DNA of 64,000 nt from Nissolia schottii (Eukaryota; Streptophyta; Magnoliopsida; Fabales; Fabaceae), in assembly GCA_003254905.1 (NCBI GenBank), contig QANU01095819.1, forward strand, positions 1,636,566 to 1,700,565. The letters run 5' to 3'. Numbering within the stretch: position 1 is the stretch's first letter; each line of letters begins with the position of its first letter. Positions 10,654 through 22,495 of the stretch are shown here, piece by piece. Made by a program: the position numbers and the translations under genes. Below the pieces are notes generated by a model, which saw only the letters and a program-made list of their open reading frames with translations, was not told the origin of the DNA and did no database searches.

Positions 10654-13600
10654 TTGGTGCCGTTTGTGGGAACTTTTCATGGCACCCCACGTTTACTTCT
10701 TGGACCATGAAGCATCCTTACAGCCAACCGATCATTACTGCCATCATGCCTCTAAAAAATACCAGAAAGACCTGCCGTGTTGTGACGTCTAGGGAAACCC
10801 GCAGATCTACACCTGCTGGCTCCTAAGCACCTCCTTCTCAACTGCCCCTACCTTCGCCATCTCCGATGGCATCACTACCTCTCATCACTCCACCACTTGA
10901 GTCTACCCTTCCTCCTCCGCTCAGCAGGGACGTAGAACAAAAGCAAAGAAATGTGATCTAAAACTCTTGAGAAAGAGAACGACACAACGACGGTCATAAC
11001 TGCGATGATGGCCAAAGTCAAGCACCACTGCACAAAGAGGAACGAGAGTTCGTGTACAGAAAATCTGCAGAAAGAACCCAGACCACGAAAAAATTAGGAA
11101 CATTGCAGAGGAGGGTGAAAGGGAATGACACCCACCCTTTTATCGATGAAATCCTTAATGCCATCCTGCTACAAGGATTCCGCCCACTACCCTTTTGGGC
11201 ACCGCATGATATTAGATGGGGCCTCTGATGCCATTCCATGCAAATCTTTCCCCGTGACCCTGAGGAAAGGTGCGTTAGTATGGTTCAATGCGCTGCCACC
11301 AAAGTGCATCCAGTGATTTGATGACTTAGTTGAGCACTTCTTGGCCAACTTCACCAGTAGGCGAACAAAACTCAAGACGGCAGTAAGCCTCTTGGGTGTA
11401 ATCCAGAGAGGAGATGAATCCCTCCAACAGTACCTAAATCGTTTCTATGAGGAGTGCGCCCAAGTGGAGGACCTACAACCACAAGCTGTGCTAATGGGTC
11501 TCACCAATGGCCTTAAAAAGGGAAACCCATTTACCAAAAACCTATCCAAGAGACCTCCTTAGAGCCTGATTGAGATCCAAGAACGCGTCGAAGAATACCT
11601 TTAGCAGGAAGAATGAATGCAGGCTATAAAAAGCAATCCCTTTTGCGAAGGATCACGAGACAGAGGTGATCCAAGGAAGAATTTTGCCCAACCAGCTCAT
11701 AATGACCGCCCACGGGCCGATCGTCCGCGGATAACAAAAGAGGGGCGTTACACAAACTACGCCCTCCTGAACGTATCCTTGGCCCAACTATACAGGAAGC
11801 TGTAGATTCCCAAAGCCAAAACCAATCAGGTTGTGGCCAGGAACAGACACCTCTATGTTCTGCGCGTACCATGACTCCTACGGACATAATACAGAAGACT
11901 GCGTGGACCTAAAGGATGAGGTAAAGACTTGGGTCTGCGGAGGAAGACTTGAAAGGTACGTTGTACGGGAGAGGAACTGAAAGTACAAATCCAGAGAAGT
12001 TGAGCGAAGACCCTACCCTAGGGATAACAGGGACAACTGAAGGAGAGAGGACCACCCTAAAGACAGGCGAGACAGAAGGACCGAACCAACCAAGATCATC
12101 AACATCATTGCAGGTGGATTCGTAGGAAGAGGATCCACCAGATCTGCTAGGAAAAGGCACCTATAGGAGGTGTTACAATTAGAGAGAGAAATAGGAAACA
12201 AATCTCGTGGATCTCGCAACCTCCCTGACATCACGTTCACTAGGAAAGACTTTGTGCATACTACCCCGACACACGATAACCCCATGGTAGTCTCAGCAAT
12301 TGTAGTGAACACGGAAGTCAGAAGAGTGCTATTGGACCAGGGGAGTTCAGCAGATATAATCTTCAGAAGCTGTTTTGACCAACTAGGCCTGAAAAAATCG
12401 GACCTCGAACACTACCTCAAGGACCTCGTAAGCTTCTCCAGGGAAACCGTCACCCCTAATGGCTATGTTTCCTTCCACTTGACAATTGGATGAGAACCAA
12501 CGACAAGAACATAGAAGGTGAAGTTCTTAGTAGTAAATAAACCATCTTCATACAAAATCATCCTAAGGCTGCCCACGTTGAATGCCATGAACACGATCAT
12601 ATCCACCGCCGCCCTAACAATGAAATTCTTAATCGCCGCAAACGAAGTTGCCACGGTTCGAGGAGATCAAATAACAGTCAGGAGATGCTACAGCTCTAGC
12701 CTCCAAATACAACCACGCCAAAGCAGAAAACACACCAGCTCGTGAAAGCCTGACGACCCCAGATCCTCTGACGTGATGTTGACGGAGATATTTATAGCGA
12801 ACCCCTCCCAGAGAAAATGACCAGAACCAGAAGGCGAGCTGCAACCTGTTCAGATCTGTGTTAACCCTAAATAGGTGACCTACATCAATAAAGCCGCCAC
12901 TCAAAAAACAAAGGACAAAGTCATAAAGGACAAAGTCATAGTAACCCTCAGCGAAAACTTAGATCTGTTGCATGGACCGCCTCAGACATGCCTGGGATCG
13001 ACCCCGCCCTCATGGCACATAGGTTAGCCATTTTACCCGGCACGAAGCCAGTAAAACAAAAAAGAAGAAAAATGAGCGCGGAGAAAGCATGCGAGGTATA
13101 GAAGCAAGTACAAGCATTGAAAGACGCAGGATTCATTGAAGAAATATTGTACCCCGCATGGCTATCCAACGTTGTCATGGTACCAAAACCTAGAGGAAAA
13201 TGGAGGGTGTGCGTCAATTATACCAATCTCAACAAAGCATGCCCTAAAGACCCGTATCTGTTACCCAACATCGACCTCCTGGTAGATTCGGCCTCTAGAT
13301 ACCAATTTTTGTCATTCCTGGACCCCTACGAGGGGTACAACCAAATCCCCATGCACCGTCTTGATGCAGAAAAAACAACCTTCATTACACCCGCTGGCAA
13401 TTACTTTTACAAGGTAATGACTTTTGGGTTGAAAAATGTGGAGCCACCTACCAAAGGATGATGGACAAGATCTTCGCAGAAGTCACCGGAAATCTGATTG
13501 AAGTGTATGTGGATGACATGATAATAAAATCATCCATGGAGAGAAAAGTAACAAGCGACTTGGAAACCGTGTTCCACACCTTGCGCCGCCATAACCTCCA

Positions 13601-16493
13601 ACTAAACTCGGCCAAGTGCGCCTTCGCATTAGAAATAGGAAAGTTCCTCGGATTCATGATTAATCAACACGAAATCGAGAGAAACCCTGCAAAATGTGAA
13701 CCGATCTTGAACATGAGGCCCCCTACCTCCATCAAAGAATTGCAGTGCTTGACAGGATGAATCTCATCACTAAATAGATTCATGACTGCCTCCGCGGAGA
13801 AGGCTCTCCCCTTTTTCAAACTCATGAAGAAGATGAACTCGTTTGAGTGGTCCGAGAATTGTGAATGAGCTTTCAACGACTTCAAAGCTCATATGTCGCA
13901 ACCACCCATTTTGGTGTAACCAGAAAAGGGGAAACCCTATTCCTCTACATCTCCGTACTCGCGAAGACCGTGGCGTCTGTACTAGTAAAAGAAAAAGGAC
14001 TAACCTAACTTCCCGTCTACTTCACCAGCAAAGTCCTACACGGAGCAGAGCTAAACTACCAGAAGCTAGAAAAATTGGTCTTTTCCTTCCTTAACTCTGC
14101 CCGAAGACTACGATCATACTTCCAATCCCACACCATCATCGTCAGATTCGACCAACCAATCAGACAAATACTCCAGAAGCCCGACCTAGTGGGACGTATG
14201 CTGACTTGGGTGGCAGAACTCTCCGAGTTCGATATCCGCTATGAACCCCAAGAGGCCATCAAAGGACAAGCAATGGCCGATTTCATACCAGAGTTTTTCA
14301 GAGAAAATGGGATGACGCAAATGACCAAATGGACATTATACGTCAACGAAGCATCTAGCATCCACGGAAGCGGAGCAGGGATACTACTCGAAGGACCCAA
14401 GGGTGTATGCCTAGAGATGACTGTGAAATTCGAATTCATAACCTCTAACAATCAAGAGGAATACGAGGCACTGGTTGCAGATCTTAACGTGTTCAAGGAC
14501 GTCGGAGCAAGGAACCTAACCGTCTGCAGCGGCTCACAGATTGTGGTTTCACAAGACAAAGGTGAATACCAAGCTAAGGACTCCAACTTGCAACAATACC
14601 TATCCCCGGTAACAAGAATGTTGTCCTCCTTTGAAAACACCGAAATCAGACACGTTCTGAGGAGGGATAATGAGCGAGTTGACACCCTATCAAAGCTAGC
14701 AAGCACCCGTTCAAGAGGCAACAATAAAACACTTATCTAAGAAACGCTCCACCACTCCTTAGTCTCATCCAGGGTGAATCAAATCAACTTGCTCAGAAGC
14801 TCTTTAGACTACTGGACTATGTCGATATTGAAGATCATTCGCGGAGAACAGTTAGACCCATTATACAGAAGCTACAGGTACACCCTGATCGGTGGCCAAT
14901 TATACAGAAGATTCATCTCTCAACCCCTTTTAAAATGTGTGGAATCAAAGAAGACAACATATGTCTTAGAAGAAGTACACGAAGGATCGTGCGGACATCA
15001 CATGGGAAGAAAAACACTAGCCCTGAAGATACTCCGCGTAGGTTTCTATTGGCCTACTCTCCAAAAAGATTCTGCGGAATACGTCAAGAGGTGCAGAAGA
15101 TGCCAAGAACACGCTCACTTTCACATAGCTCCTCCCGTGGAACTAACCAGCATGGCAGCCTCGTGACCCTTCCAAAAGGGGGGAATTGACATCCTCGAGC
15201 CATTCCCACCAGCCACAGGACAGAGAAAATTCCTCATAGTAGCCGTTGATTACTTCACGAAATGGATTGAAGCAGAACCCTTAGCCACGATCACTTCCGT
15301 GCAGTGCAGAGAATTTGTATGGAATAATATTCTCACACGATTTGGCATCCCGAAAACAATAATCTCTGACAATGGCACCCAGTTCACAAATAGGAAGTTC
15401 ACATCATTCCTACAAGTCTTCAAGATAAAGCAGCATTTTACTTCCGTGGAACACCCCCAGACCAATGGACAGGTTGAAGCTGCCAATAAGGTTATACTAA
15501 GGGGATTGAAGAAGAGACTAGACGATGCAAAAGGGCTATGGGCAAACGAGTTAGGAAGCGTACTATGGTTTTATCGCACCACTCCTCATTAACCACTTCC
15601 CACTCACCTTTTCGCCTAGCATAGGGAAGCGAAGTCGTGATACCAGTAGAAATTGGTGAAGGAAGGCCGAGAATACAAATGTTCTCCCCAGAAGCAAACG
15701 ACCAAGCTAGGGTAGAAGAAATATATCTCATTGAAGAACACATGAATGAAGCCCATATGCAGGAGGAAGCTATCAAGAAGAGGGTCACGCAAAGATATAA
15801 CTCAAAGATAATCTTGCGGAAGCTTAATCCAGGCGACACCGTGATGAGGCGAGCAAACATTGACACTAAGACACTGGGACAAGGCAAACTCCACCCCAAC
15901 TGGGAAGGCCCATATATTGTGACAGAAAAACTCAGCCAAGGAGCGTACAAGTTATCAACCCTCAATGGCAAAGAAGTCTCGCGGACATGGAATGCAACCA
16001 ACCTTCGCAAATTTTATCTTTAAACTCTTAGTTATCTGTAAAATTTGAAGCTCTTAACCTTATTTAAAGTTTTTATGCACGGATAGGCCGTGAAGCCCTT
16101 ATTAAATGATACATACAACATTCTTCTTATCTTCTCATGTTGAAAGACCAATAAATTGCAAACAAAAATGCGATAACAAATAATTTCCCCGAACTGATCA
16201 CTCAGGTGTCGATAAATAATCTGTAGAAATAATGTTTCATTGAAACCACGAGCCACAAAAAGAAAAAGCCCGACAAGAAAACCGAAAGGCAAAAACAAAA
16301 AATACGAAGATCTATGGACAATGTCTGTCATTAACTTGAAACTTTACAAAAAGAGCTAAGTCCAGAACGAATATACAAAAAACAACGCAGAACATGAAGA
16401 TCCAACGTGCAAACTACACGATCACAAAATAAAAAAAAAGTCCCTAATCTCACCAGCCTCCTCATCATAAAACTTATTTATAAACACCACGCT

Positions 16494-18200
16494 TCAATCC
16501 ATATCTGGAGCAAGATGCTTAACCTGGCCCATCACGGTCTCAAAGGTCACGTCAACAACGTCTTTCGACAATTTCAAGCAAGCATCATACTCCTTCCGCA
16601 CTTGCTCGCACCGGACTATACACACATCGCACTCTTCCTTAGCCTGATCCACCTCCAACTTCAGGCCTTCCTCCACCCTAGCCATTTCCTCGGAAAGAGC
16701 AGAATTTTCTGCCACCAACTTATCCACCACAAAAGCCTTCTCCTCCACGGCAACTTCAAATTTCTTCGCCCTCTCCTCGGAAGCAGCTAGTTGCGCCTTC
16801 AATTTTTTAACCTCCTCCGTGGATCGTCTCACATCCTCCTTCGGCTCCTCGTTAACCTTTCTAAGTACCTTCACCTCTTCGGGACTTGCAACATTCTCAA
16901 GGGCATAGGTGAACAATCCAGAGGCCTTTCCGAGAAGGCGGAGACCTTGTACAAACGCTTCACCAACGGGACCTCCCTCCAATTGCTCTCGGGCTTCTTT
17001 GTACAGGAAGCTTTTCTTCATGATGCAAAGGAAGTTCACGTCCTTGGGCCGCTCGAGCAACAGCACTCGAGATATGCCCACAGTCTTCTTGGGACGAACC
17101 ACCTCGAGCTCTTTTATGCAGAGGTGAACGTTCAGCAGAAAGTTCCCGAATGGACTGAACAAACGGAGATCGAGCAAGAGCTGGTGGAGAAGAAGCCATC
17201 CCAACAGAAGCCTCGTCGACCTCGTCAACCCTCCCCTGACTTCGCAGCTCTTCCCGAGCTGAAGCATTCAATAACCTATTCAACTCCCTTAACTTAGCAG
17301 CCTCACTCATGTTTTCGCGAAGTCAAGAATTTGCAAAATTCACTCAACATCAGCAATAGAGAAAAAACTTCAAACGAAACGACAAACAAAATGCAGTAGC
17401 TACCTAATAGGCCTCTGCGTCCAGCCCCTCCATGATCTCCTTAATATTTAAAGGCTCGTCGTGCGCTAGAGCTATAAAAGACTCCTTCTCAGTAAGCTCC
17501 TCCACAGACAAACATTGTGCTCGGTGGTGACTTATATTTCTGTTCGAGTAACATAGTACTGTCACCACCATATCTTGATCACCCTCCCAAAAAGCTCGCA
17601 GTCCCAGGGCAACAAAGATCTTGAAATACTTCCACTTAAACTCTTAGTATGAATCTTCCCACCTCAAAAGGATCCTCGTGCTGGACACATTCTTAAAGGT
17701 ATGCCAACTCCGATACCTAAACTGTGTCCCCGGAATTACTGGCCCTTTAGGATTGATCAGAGAATACCGACTCAAGAATGTATTCGAAAACGCCTCCACA
17801 CCAAAACTTCGACACACGATTTAGAATCCGCGAAGTAGCGCCCAACCGTTAGGATGAAATTGTGTGGGGCTAACGGCCACAACCTCATCAAATCCCTTTC
17901 AAAATTGGTAAAAGATAGTCTAACGCCTAAACGAGTAAACAACACTTCATATATCCACAAAAAATGAGGAGTATCCCTATGCTGCGCCATGCACAACCTC
18001 TCATCCACGGAAGCCTCCTCCAACCTATACTCAAGATCCTCAACTCCCTCCTTCATCAACTCCAGTGCCCTATTCAAATGCTCAATGTGAGCCCCCTGGA
18101 TAATGGAGGGAATAGTAAAAACCTCCAACTCAATCCACCTATACGTCAATCGCTCGTGCCTCCCTTGTAGGGGCACGGCCTCCACACCTGCTGCAGCCAA
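16494..18200 (-). pseudogene. Antisense reading-frame region of the Tat element
   Basis: Downstream of integrase and opposite to gag-pol, coding-like sequence covers about 1.7 kb. Its first part (18200-17772) resembles the plant retroelement-associated proteins often annotated as putative transposon or gag-like proteins. The last part (towards 16494) is a long charged heptad-type coiled coil rich in Glu, Lys and Val. An antisense frame at this place is known in Tat relatives such as Grande of maize, so it is best read as part of the element rather than a host gene. It is broken in a few places. Its function is unknown. Confidence 0.7.
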
Positions 18201-18296
18201 AACCCCTGGCCCTCACGTAAACCAAGTACACCTAGGTCTGCGGAAATCATTAACTCACCACAAAGCTACACTCCGTGCTCCGAGCTGGGGGGCTCC

Positions 18297-18767
18297 TGTT
18301 ATGGACTGGACCATAAAGGCCCATTCTAAAGGCCTAGACCCAAGGATCCGTGGAGCGTCCCAACCCGACCAAAATCGTCTCGTGAAGTAACCCGACCCAT
18401 AACATCTCTCTAGCAAGCTAACGTAACGGCCCGAGATATCCTCTCCCTACCAAACCATGTGGAACAACTCGCAACACGATAACGTAGTTGAGATATCCTC
18501 TCCCTAGCAAGCCCCACGGTCTGAGATATCCTCCCCCCATCAAACCACGCGGAACGATTCGCACTCGGATATCACGCAGGTATTTAATCTCTAGGAACAC
18601 CCCAGGTACAGATCCAACTCACTCTTGCTTACTCCATCACCTCATTTTCTTATTGACTTGAGCGTCGAAATCCTTGCAGGTACCCATGCAACTTTCAACA
18701 TCGGAGACCCACCACTTGTAGAGAAGCTCCAAGATCTGGCTTGTCCCGGGGAAGATACTTCGGTACA
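18297..18767 (+). repeat. 3' LTR of the Tat element
   Basis: It begins TGTTATGGAC and ends CTTCGGTACA, 471 bp. It is preceded by a G-rich polypurine tract and followed by the AATGT target duplication. Confidence 0.95.
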
Positions 18768-18772
18768 AATGT

Positions 18773-19953
18773 ATTATGTAATTAAGCAATAATCAATATG
18801 CATTATATCATGCTCAGTATTTATTACGTCCTGATAACATGTTTATGAAGAAAATAAGACAAATCAGAGAAAACTTTATGAGTAATAAAACTAACACGGT
18901 CAAGAATAGAGGAATTAATTTTACCCTTTTTCCTTTTCTTGTGAAAGACTTATTTTGGGAGAATTACAAGGTGATGTAGGGACTGGGTGGAGGAATGGGT
19001 CACCTCCCACAGGTACATTAGGCCCCCACACAAACAATGGTATCGTGTATTTGGTACTAGCAAGGTTCATTACAACATCTTCTGGCTAAGCCTCATAAGT
19101 CCACATCTCACCTTTCTTTGTGCCCCCTGGGGTCAAATTGTCTGCTCCCTTGTCCAAAAACCCCCCATTCCCCACTCATTTAAAGGGAAAATTTCACAAC
19201 CAACTGGCATCTTCCACAAAATAAATTATTATAGATTTAGTCTTTTTATTTATGCCGACTCATTAATCATGTAATACATCATGCATTTAAAGATTGTGTT
19301 AGATATTATAGATAGGATACAGGAACAAAGACACACACAAAACATTATTGTCCTTTTAGATTCTAAATTTATGTTCTTCAAATAAAATTTTTTTGTCAAT
19401 TATTTTAACTTTAATAAGATACAAAAATATATAAAAAATTATTTTCATATTGTTGTCCTCTTATCATATCCATAATATTAAATATAACCTAAGAAGCGTA
19501 AAAGACTCATTATTATCTCATGAGTCAAAACAAATAAAAAGACTTATTACGAGAATATACAAAATTTTCCCCTTTCACAATTCATTTATTAATGCGGACA
19601 AAGTCTCCAGACACCACTAGCCTGTGTTCTTATTTTCCTTTGGTTTATTCCTCCAATTATTTTCTTTTCTGATTCTCGTTTTTTCGTACCAGGGAATTTG
19701 GGATGCTAATTGAAATGAAAGGGAATTAGACTAGTCATAATCATCCGTTGTAAGAAAAGAGGGATGCATGCCATGCCAACACTACGTTTAGGGAGTGTAA
19801 TATTCCATTAGTGTCTTAATCATTGTATGTAAGATAAGAAGAGGAAGGATCTACAACCATAGGCTTGGCTTTGCATAATTATTATATGGTTGTGTTGGGC
19901 ACTAACAATTCAAAAGAATTCCACATTAGGACTCCGATACTCTAAGATGTAGG
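18773..19953. other. Spacer
   Basis: AT-rich, with no reliable gene or repeat recognised between the Tat element and the poly-G tract at the next gap. Confidence 0.5.
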
Positions 19954-19954
19954 T

Positions 19955-20287
19955 GGGGGGGGGGGGGGGNNNNNNNNNNNNNNNNNNNNNNNNNNNNNNN
20001 NNNNNNNNNNNNNNNNNNNNNNNNNNNNNNNNNNNNNNNNNNNNNNNNNNNNNNNNNNNNNNNNNNNNNNNNNNNNNNNNNNNNNNNNNNNNNNNNNNNN
20101 NNNNNNNNNNNNNNNNNNNNNNNNNNNNNNNNNNNNNNNNNNNNNNNNNNNNNNNNNNNNNNNNNNNNNNNNNNNNNNNNNNNNNNNNNNNNNNNNNNNN
20201 NNNNNNNNNNNNNNNNNNNNNNNNNNNNNNNNNNNNNNNNNNNNNNNNNNNNNNNNNNNNNNNNNNNNNNNNNNNNNNNNNNNNNNN
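19955..20287. other. Poly-G tract and assembly gap
   Basis: Fifteen G are followed by 318 N (19970-20287), then a T run. The G tract may be a sequencing artefact at a contig end. The gap length may not be real. Confidence 0.95.
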
Positions 20288-22300
20288 TTTTTTTTTTACC
20301 TGAATAAGATTTTTAGTGTCATGTATATAGATCGTTCACATTCGTCATAGATACAAAAATATGAGATTAATTTGTATTTGTATACTATTATCTAATTGTA
20401 TGCTGACATATAAGCAAAATTAGTTGAATATTTTTCTTATTACATTAATAATCTTTTAAATAACAATACATGATTAAATGATATTGTATTAATTTTTAAA
20501 ATATTCCTATGCTAAATACAAAAGAATTAGGACAAGAGAAAAATAAAAAACAAGGTAAAGGTTGGAGTTGTTTACAACAACATGGAGATCAAAATGATAT
20601 CCTTAGAATGCGGTGAGTGCGATCTAAAATGCGGTGAGTGCGTATATTATCCACTGGTACTGCTATATCACTTTTCCCTTCTTTAACGCCATTCATATTA
20701 GTATAATAGCTTAAACTCTTGAGATATAAATTAAGGATTATTAATTAATGACATGAAACCCTATATAACAATGATCACATAGCTAACCAAAAAAAATGAT
20801 GAAATTAACCATTTTCCACAAATTCTCCGACTAGCTTGTGGAAATGGTCAACTGCTCTTATTATATATACAAAACAAGTTTTTTATTATCTGACATTTTC
20901 CTTAATCTTAGGCTAAGAAATAAATTAAATGAGCCATGTATGACTCTTACGAAATGATATTTAATGTGTCTGACCCCAAAAATTTATTTATTTTTATTAC
21001 CTAAAACAATATACTAAAATTTTGGAGTAGACATAATTTCACATCTTTGGTCTAGCCACAACATAATTTCCATTTTAAAACCTTTAAGAATCATGACATT
21101 TTGGCACAAGCTCTTCTGCATTTTACCCTCTTCTATATATATTGTGGTTGCGTGGATCACATGGCCTTCAATGCACATTTAACACTTCGGAAAATTGATG
21201 GCACTGAGTCACTTGATCTGATACAACTCTTTTGCCTCTTTCTGACAACTTGTAATTTAGGTTTGGATTTTGCGGTCTCAAATATTTTGATATTTTAAAA
21301 TGTAGTGTGTGTGTATATATATATATTATATATATATGAAATCAAATTAAACATATTCTAATAATATATGTGGCCTTCAATGCAGGTCAATGAGACTTTC
21401 ATATCCAGCAGATTCTCGGATCTCATTAAAGTTTTATTGGATTATATAGTTCTACTAGTAACTTTCTAATCAATCAAGTACTCACTAAAATAATTGCTTC
21501 TTATTTTGGGACGTTTTTAATGTCAATTACACCCAACTTGGACACTAAACTCTAACTAACAAATATGATGCTGCTACTGCCTTTGTCAACAAGCTTGCCT
21601 TAATGAGTAGATTGCTGAAGCATAAGCTAATTGGACTTGGATCATTTGAAGTATTTCTAGTTTAAAGTGAGAAAGTAAGGAGTTGTATGCCTTTAAGTCA
21701 TTTAACAAAACTAGGTATATATAATATGCTTTATTAATTTAATGCTGTATATTCAGAGTGTTCAACGTCAATGGTGGTGACTAATATTCTCCCAGTAACT
21801 GAGCTCACATGAAATAGTAAACTAATAGCCATGTTATAACTTTCCATTCTCATGAATAAAGATTAAACTCGCACCAACATGATTAAGGGACACGGTGAAT
21901 TAGCGCCATGCCACTCGGTCATCTTTCTATTAATAGGGCCCTTTTATTTGGGTCTAATATAGGGCTAGTTCAACTTGATATCAGGCCTCAGATGAAACGT
22001 GGGATTTACATTGAACCCAACCCAAGTGCTTGCAAGCCCAATAGGCCTTAGCCATTGTAAGGCCCCATATGGCTGACAACACTTATATTTATTTACTTTT
22101 ATGTGAATAACGCTAATTTATTCATTTTTGAAATTAACCGAAAAACGAAAACTGAAGTTACCAAACAGGGCCTTGCCCACTGTGCGTTAGGGAATGATAG
22201 GAGGTAGCAGCAGGTCTCTTCTGAGGTTCGTCCCACACAATCCATCCAAATTCAGCTTCGAATTCTCAATCTGAAGTGTGTGCTTTTGCAGAGTTGATCG
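20288..22300. other. Spacer upstream of the ASCC1-like gene
   Basis: AT-rich. It contains a short direct duplication, GCGGTGAGTGCG, at about 20610-20643 and a GT/AT microsatellite at about 21304-21338. No gene was found. Confidence 0.5.
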
Positions 22301-22322
22301 AGTTCTCAAATTGACGAATACG

Positions 22323-22385
22323 CATGCTGCTGCTGCATCAAGGCCTTCGCATCGTTACTTTCAGGTTCCCCACACCTTCACTCTG
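22323..22385 (+). promoter_or_regulatory. Upstream ORF and probable 5'-UTR intron of the ASCC1-like gene
   Basis: An ATG at 22323 opens a short frame of about 20 codons ahead of the main start. A donor-like TTTCAG/GTTCCC at about 22362 pairs with a T-rich stretch and acceptor GGGAACAG at about 22460, so the leader may be spliced. Spliced or not, this frame closes before the main start, which makes it a possible translational control element. Confidence 0.4.
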
Positions 22386-22495
22386 AATTCCTTCATTAGC
22401 CAGTTCTTTTTTTTTTTCAATTTGTTTTTTTAGTTTTAATTTATTCTCTTTGGGAACAGGGACAGAGCTCGTATCATTGTTTGAGCTGTAATTTT

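Larger units (their letters stand above)
10180..18767 (+). mobile_element. Ty3/gypsy retrotransposon, Tat lineage, both LTRs present
   Basis: The 8.6 kb element has two LTRs, a 5-bp target duplication AATGT (10175-10179 and 18768-18772), a primer-binding site starting TGGTGCCG just after the 5' LTR (10655) and a polypurine tract (about 18284-18296). Parts in order are gag (about 11125-11600), protease (about 12230-12400), reverse transcriptase (about 13117-13760), RNase H (about 13780-14300), a second archaeal-type RNase H (about 14320-14740) and integrase with its zinc-binding part (about 14774-16023). The second RNase H places it in the Tat group. The internal coding region is a fossil with roughly a dozen or more breaks. 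The LTRs differ at about 14% of sites by eye, mostly transitions, suggesting roughly 6 million years at a rate of 1.3e-8 per site per year. Confidence 0.95.

Noticed and set aside
16407-17297. Plus-strand frames at the end of the Tat element
   Set aside because: They mirror the antisense coiled-coil frame. The minus-strand reading has the retroelement-associated protein character.
19955-19969. G-quadruplex in the poly-G run
   Set aside because: A homopolymer directly at a gap edge is more likely a sequencing or assembly artefact.
19953-20303. Reading frame across the second gap
   Set aside because: Made of poly-G, unknown bases and poly-T.
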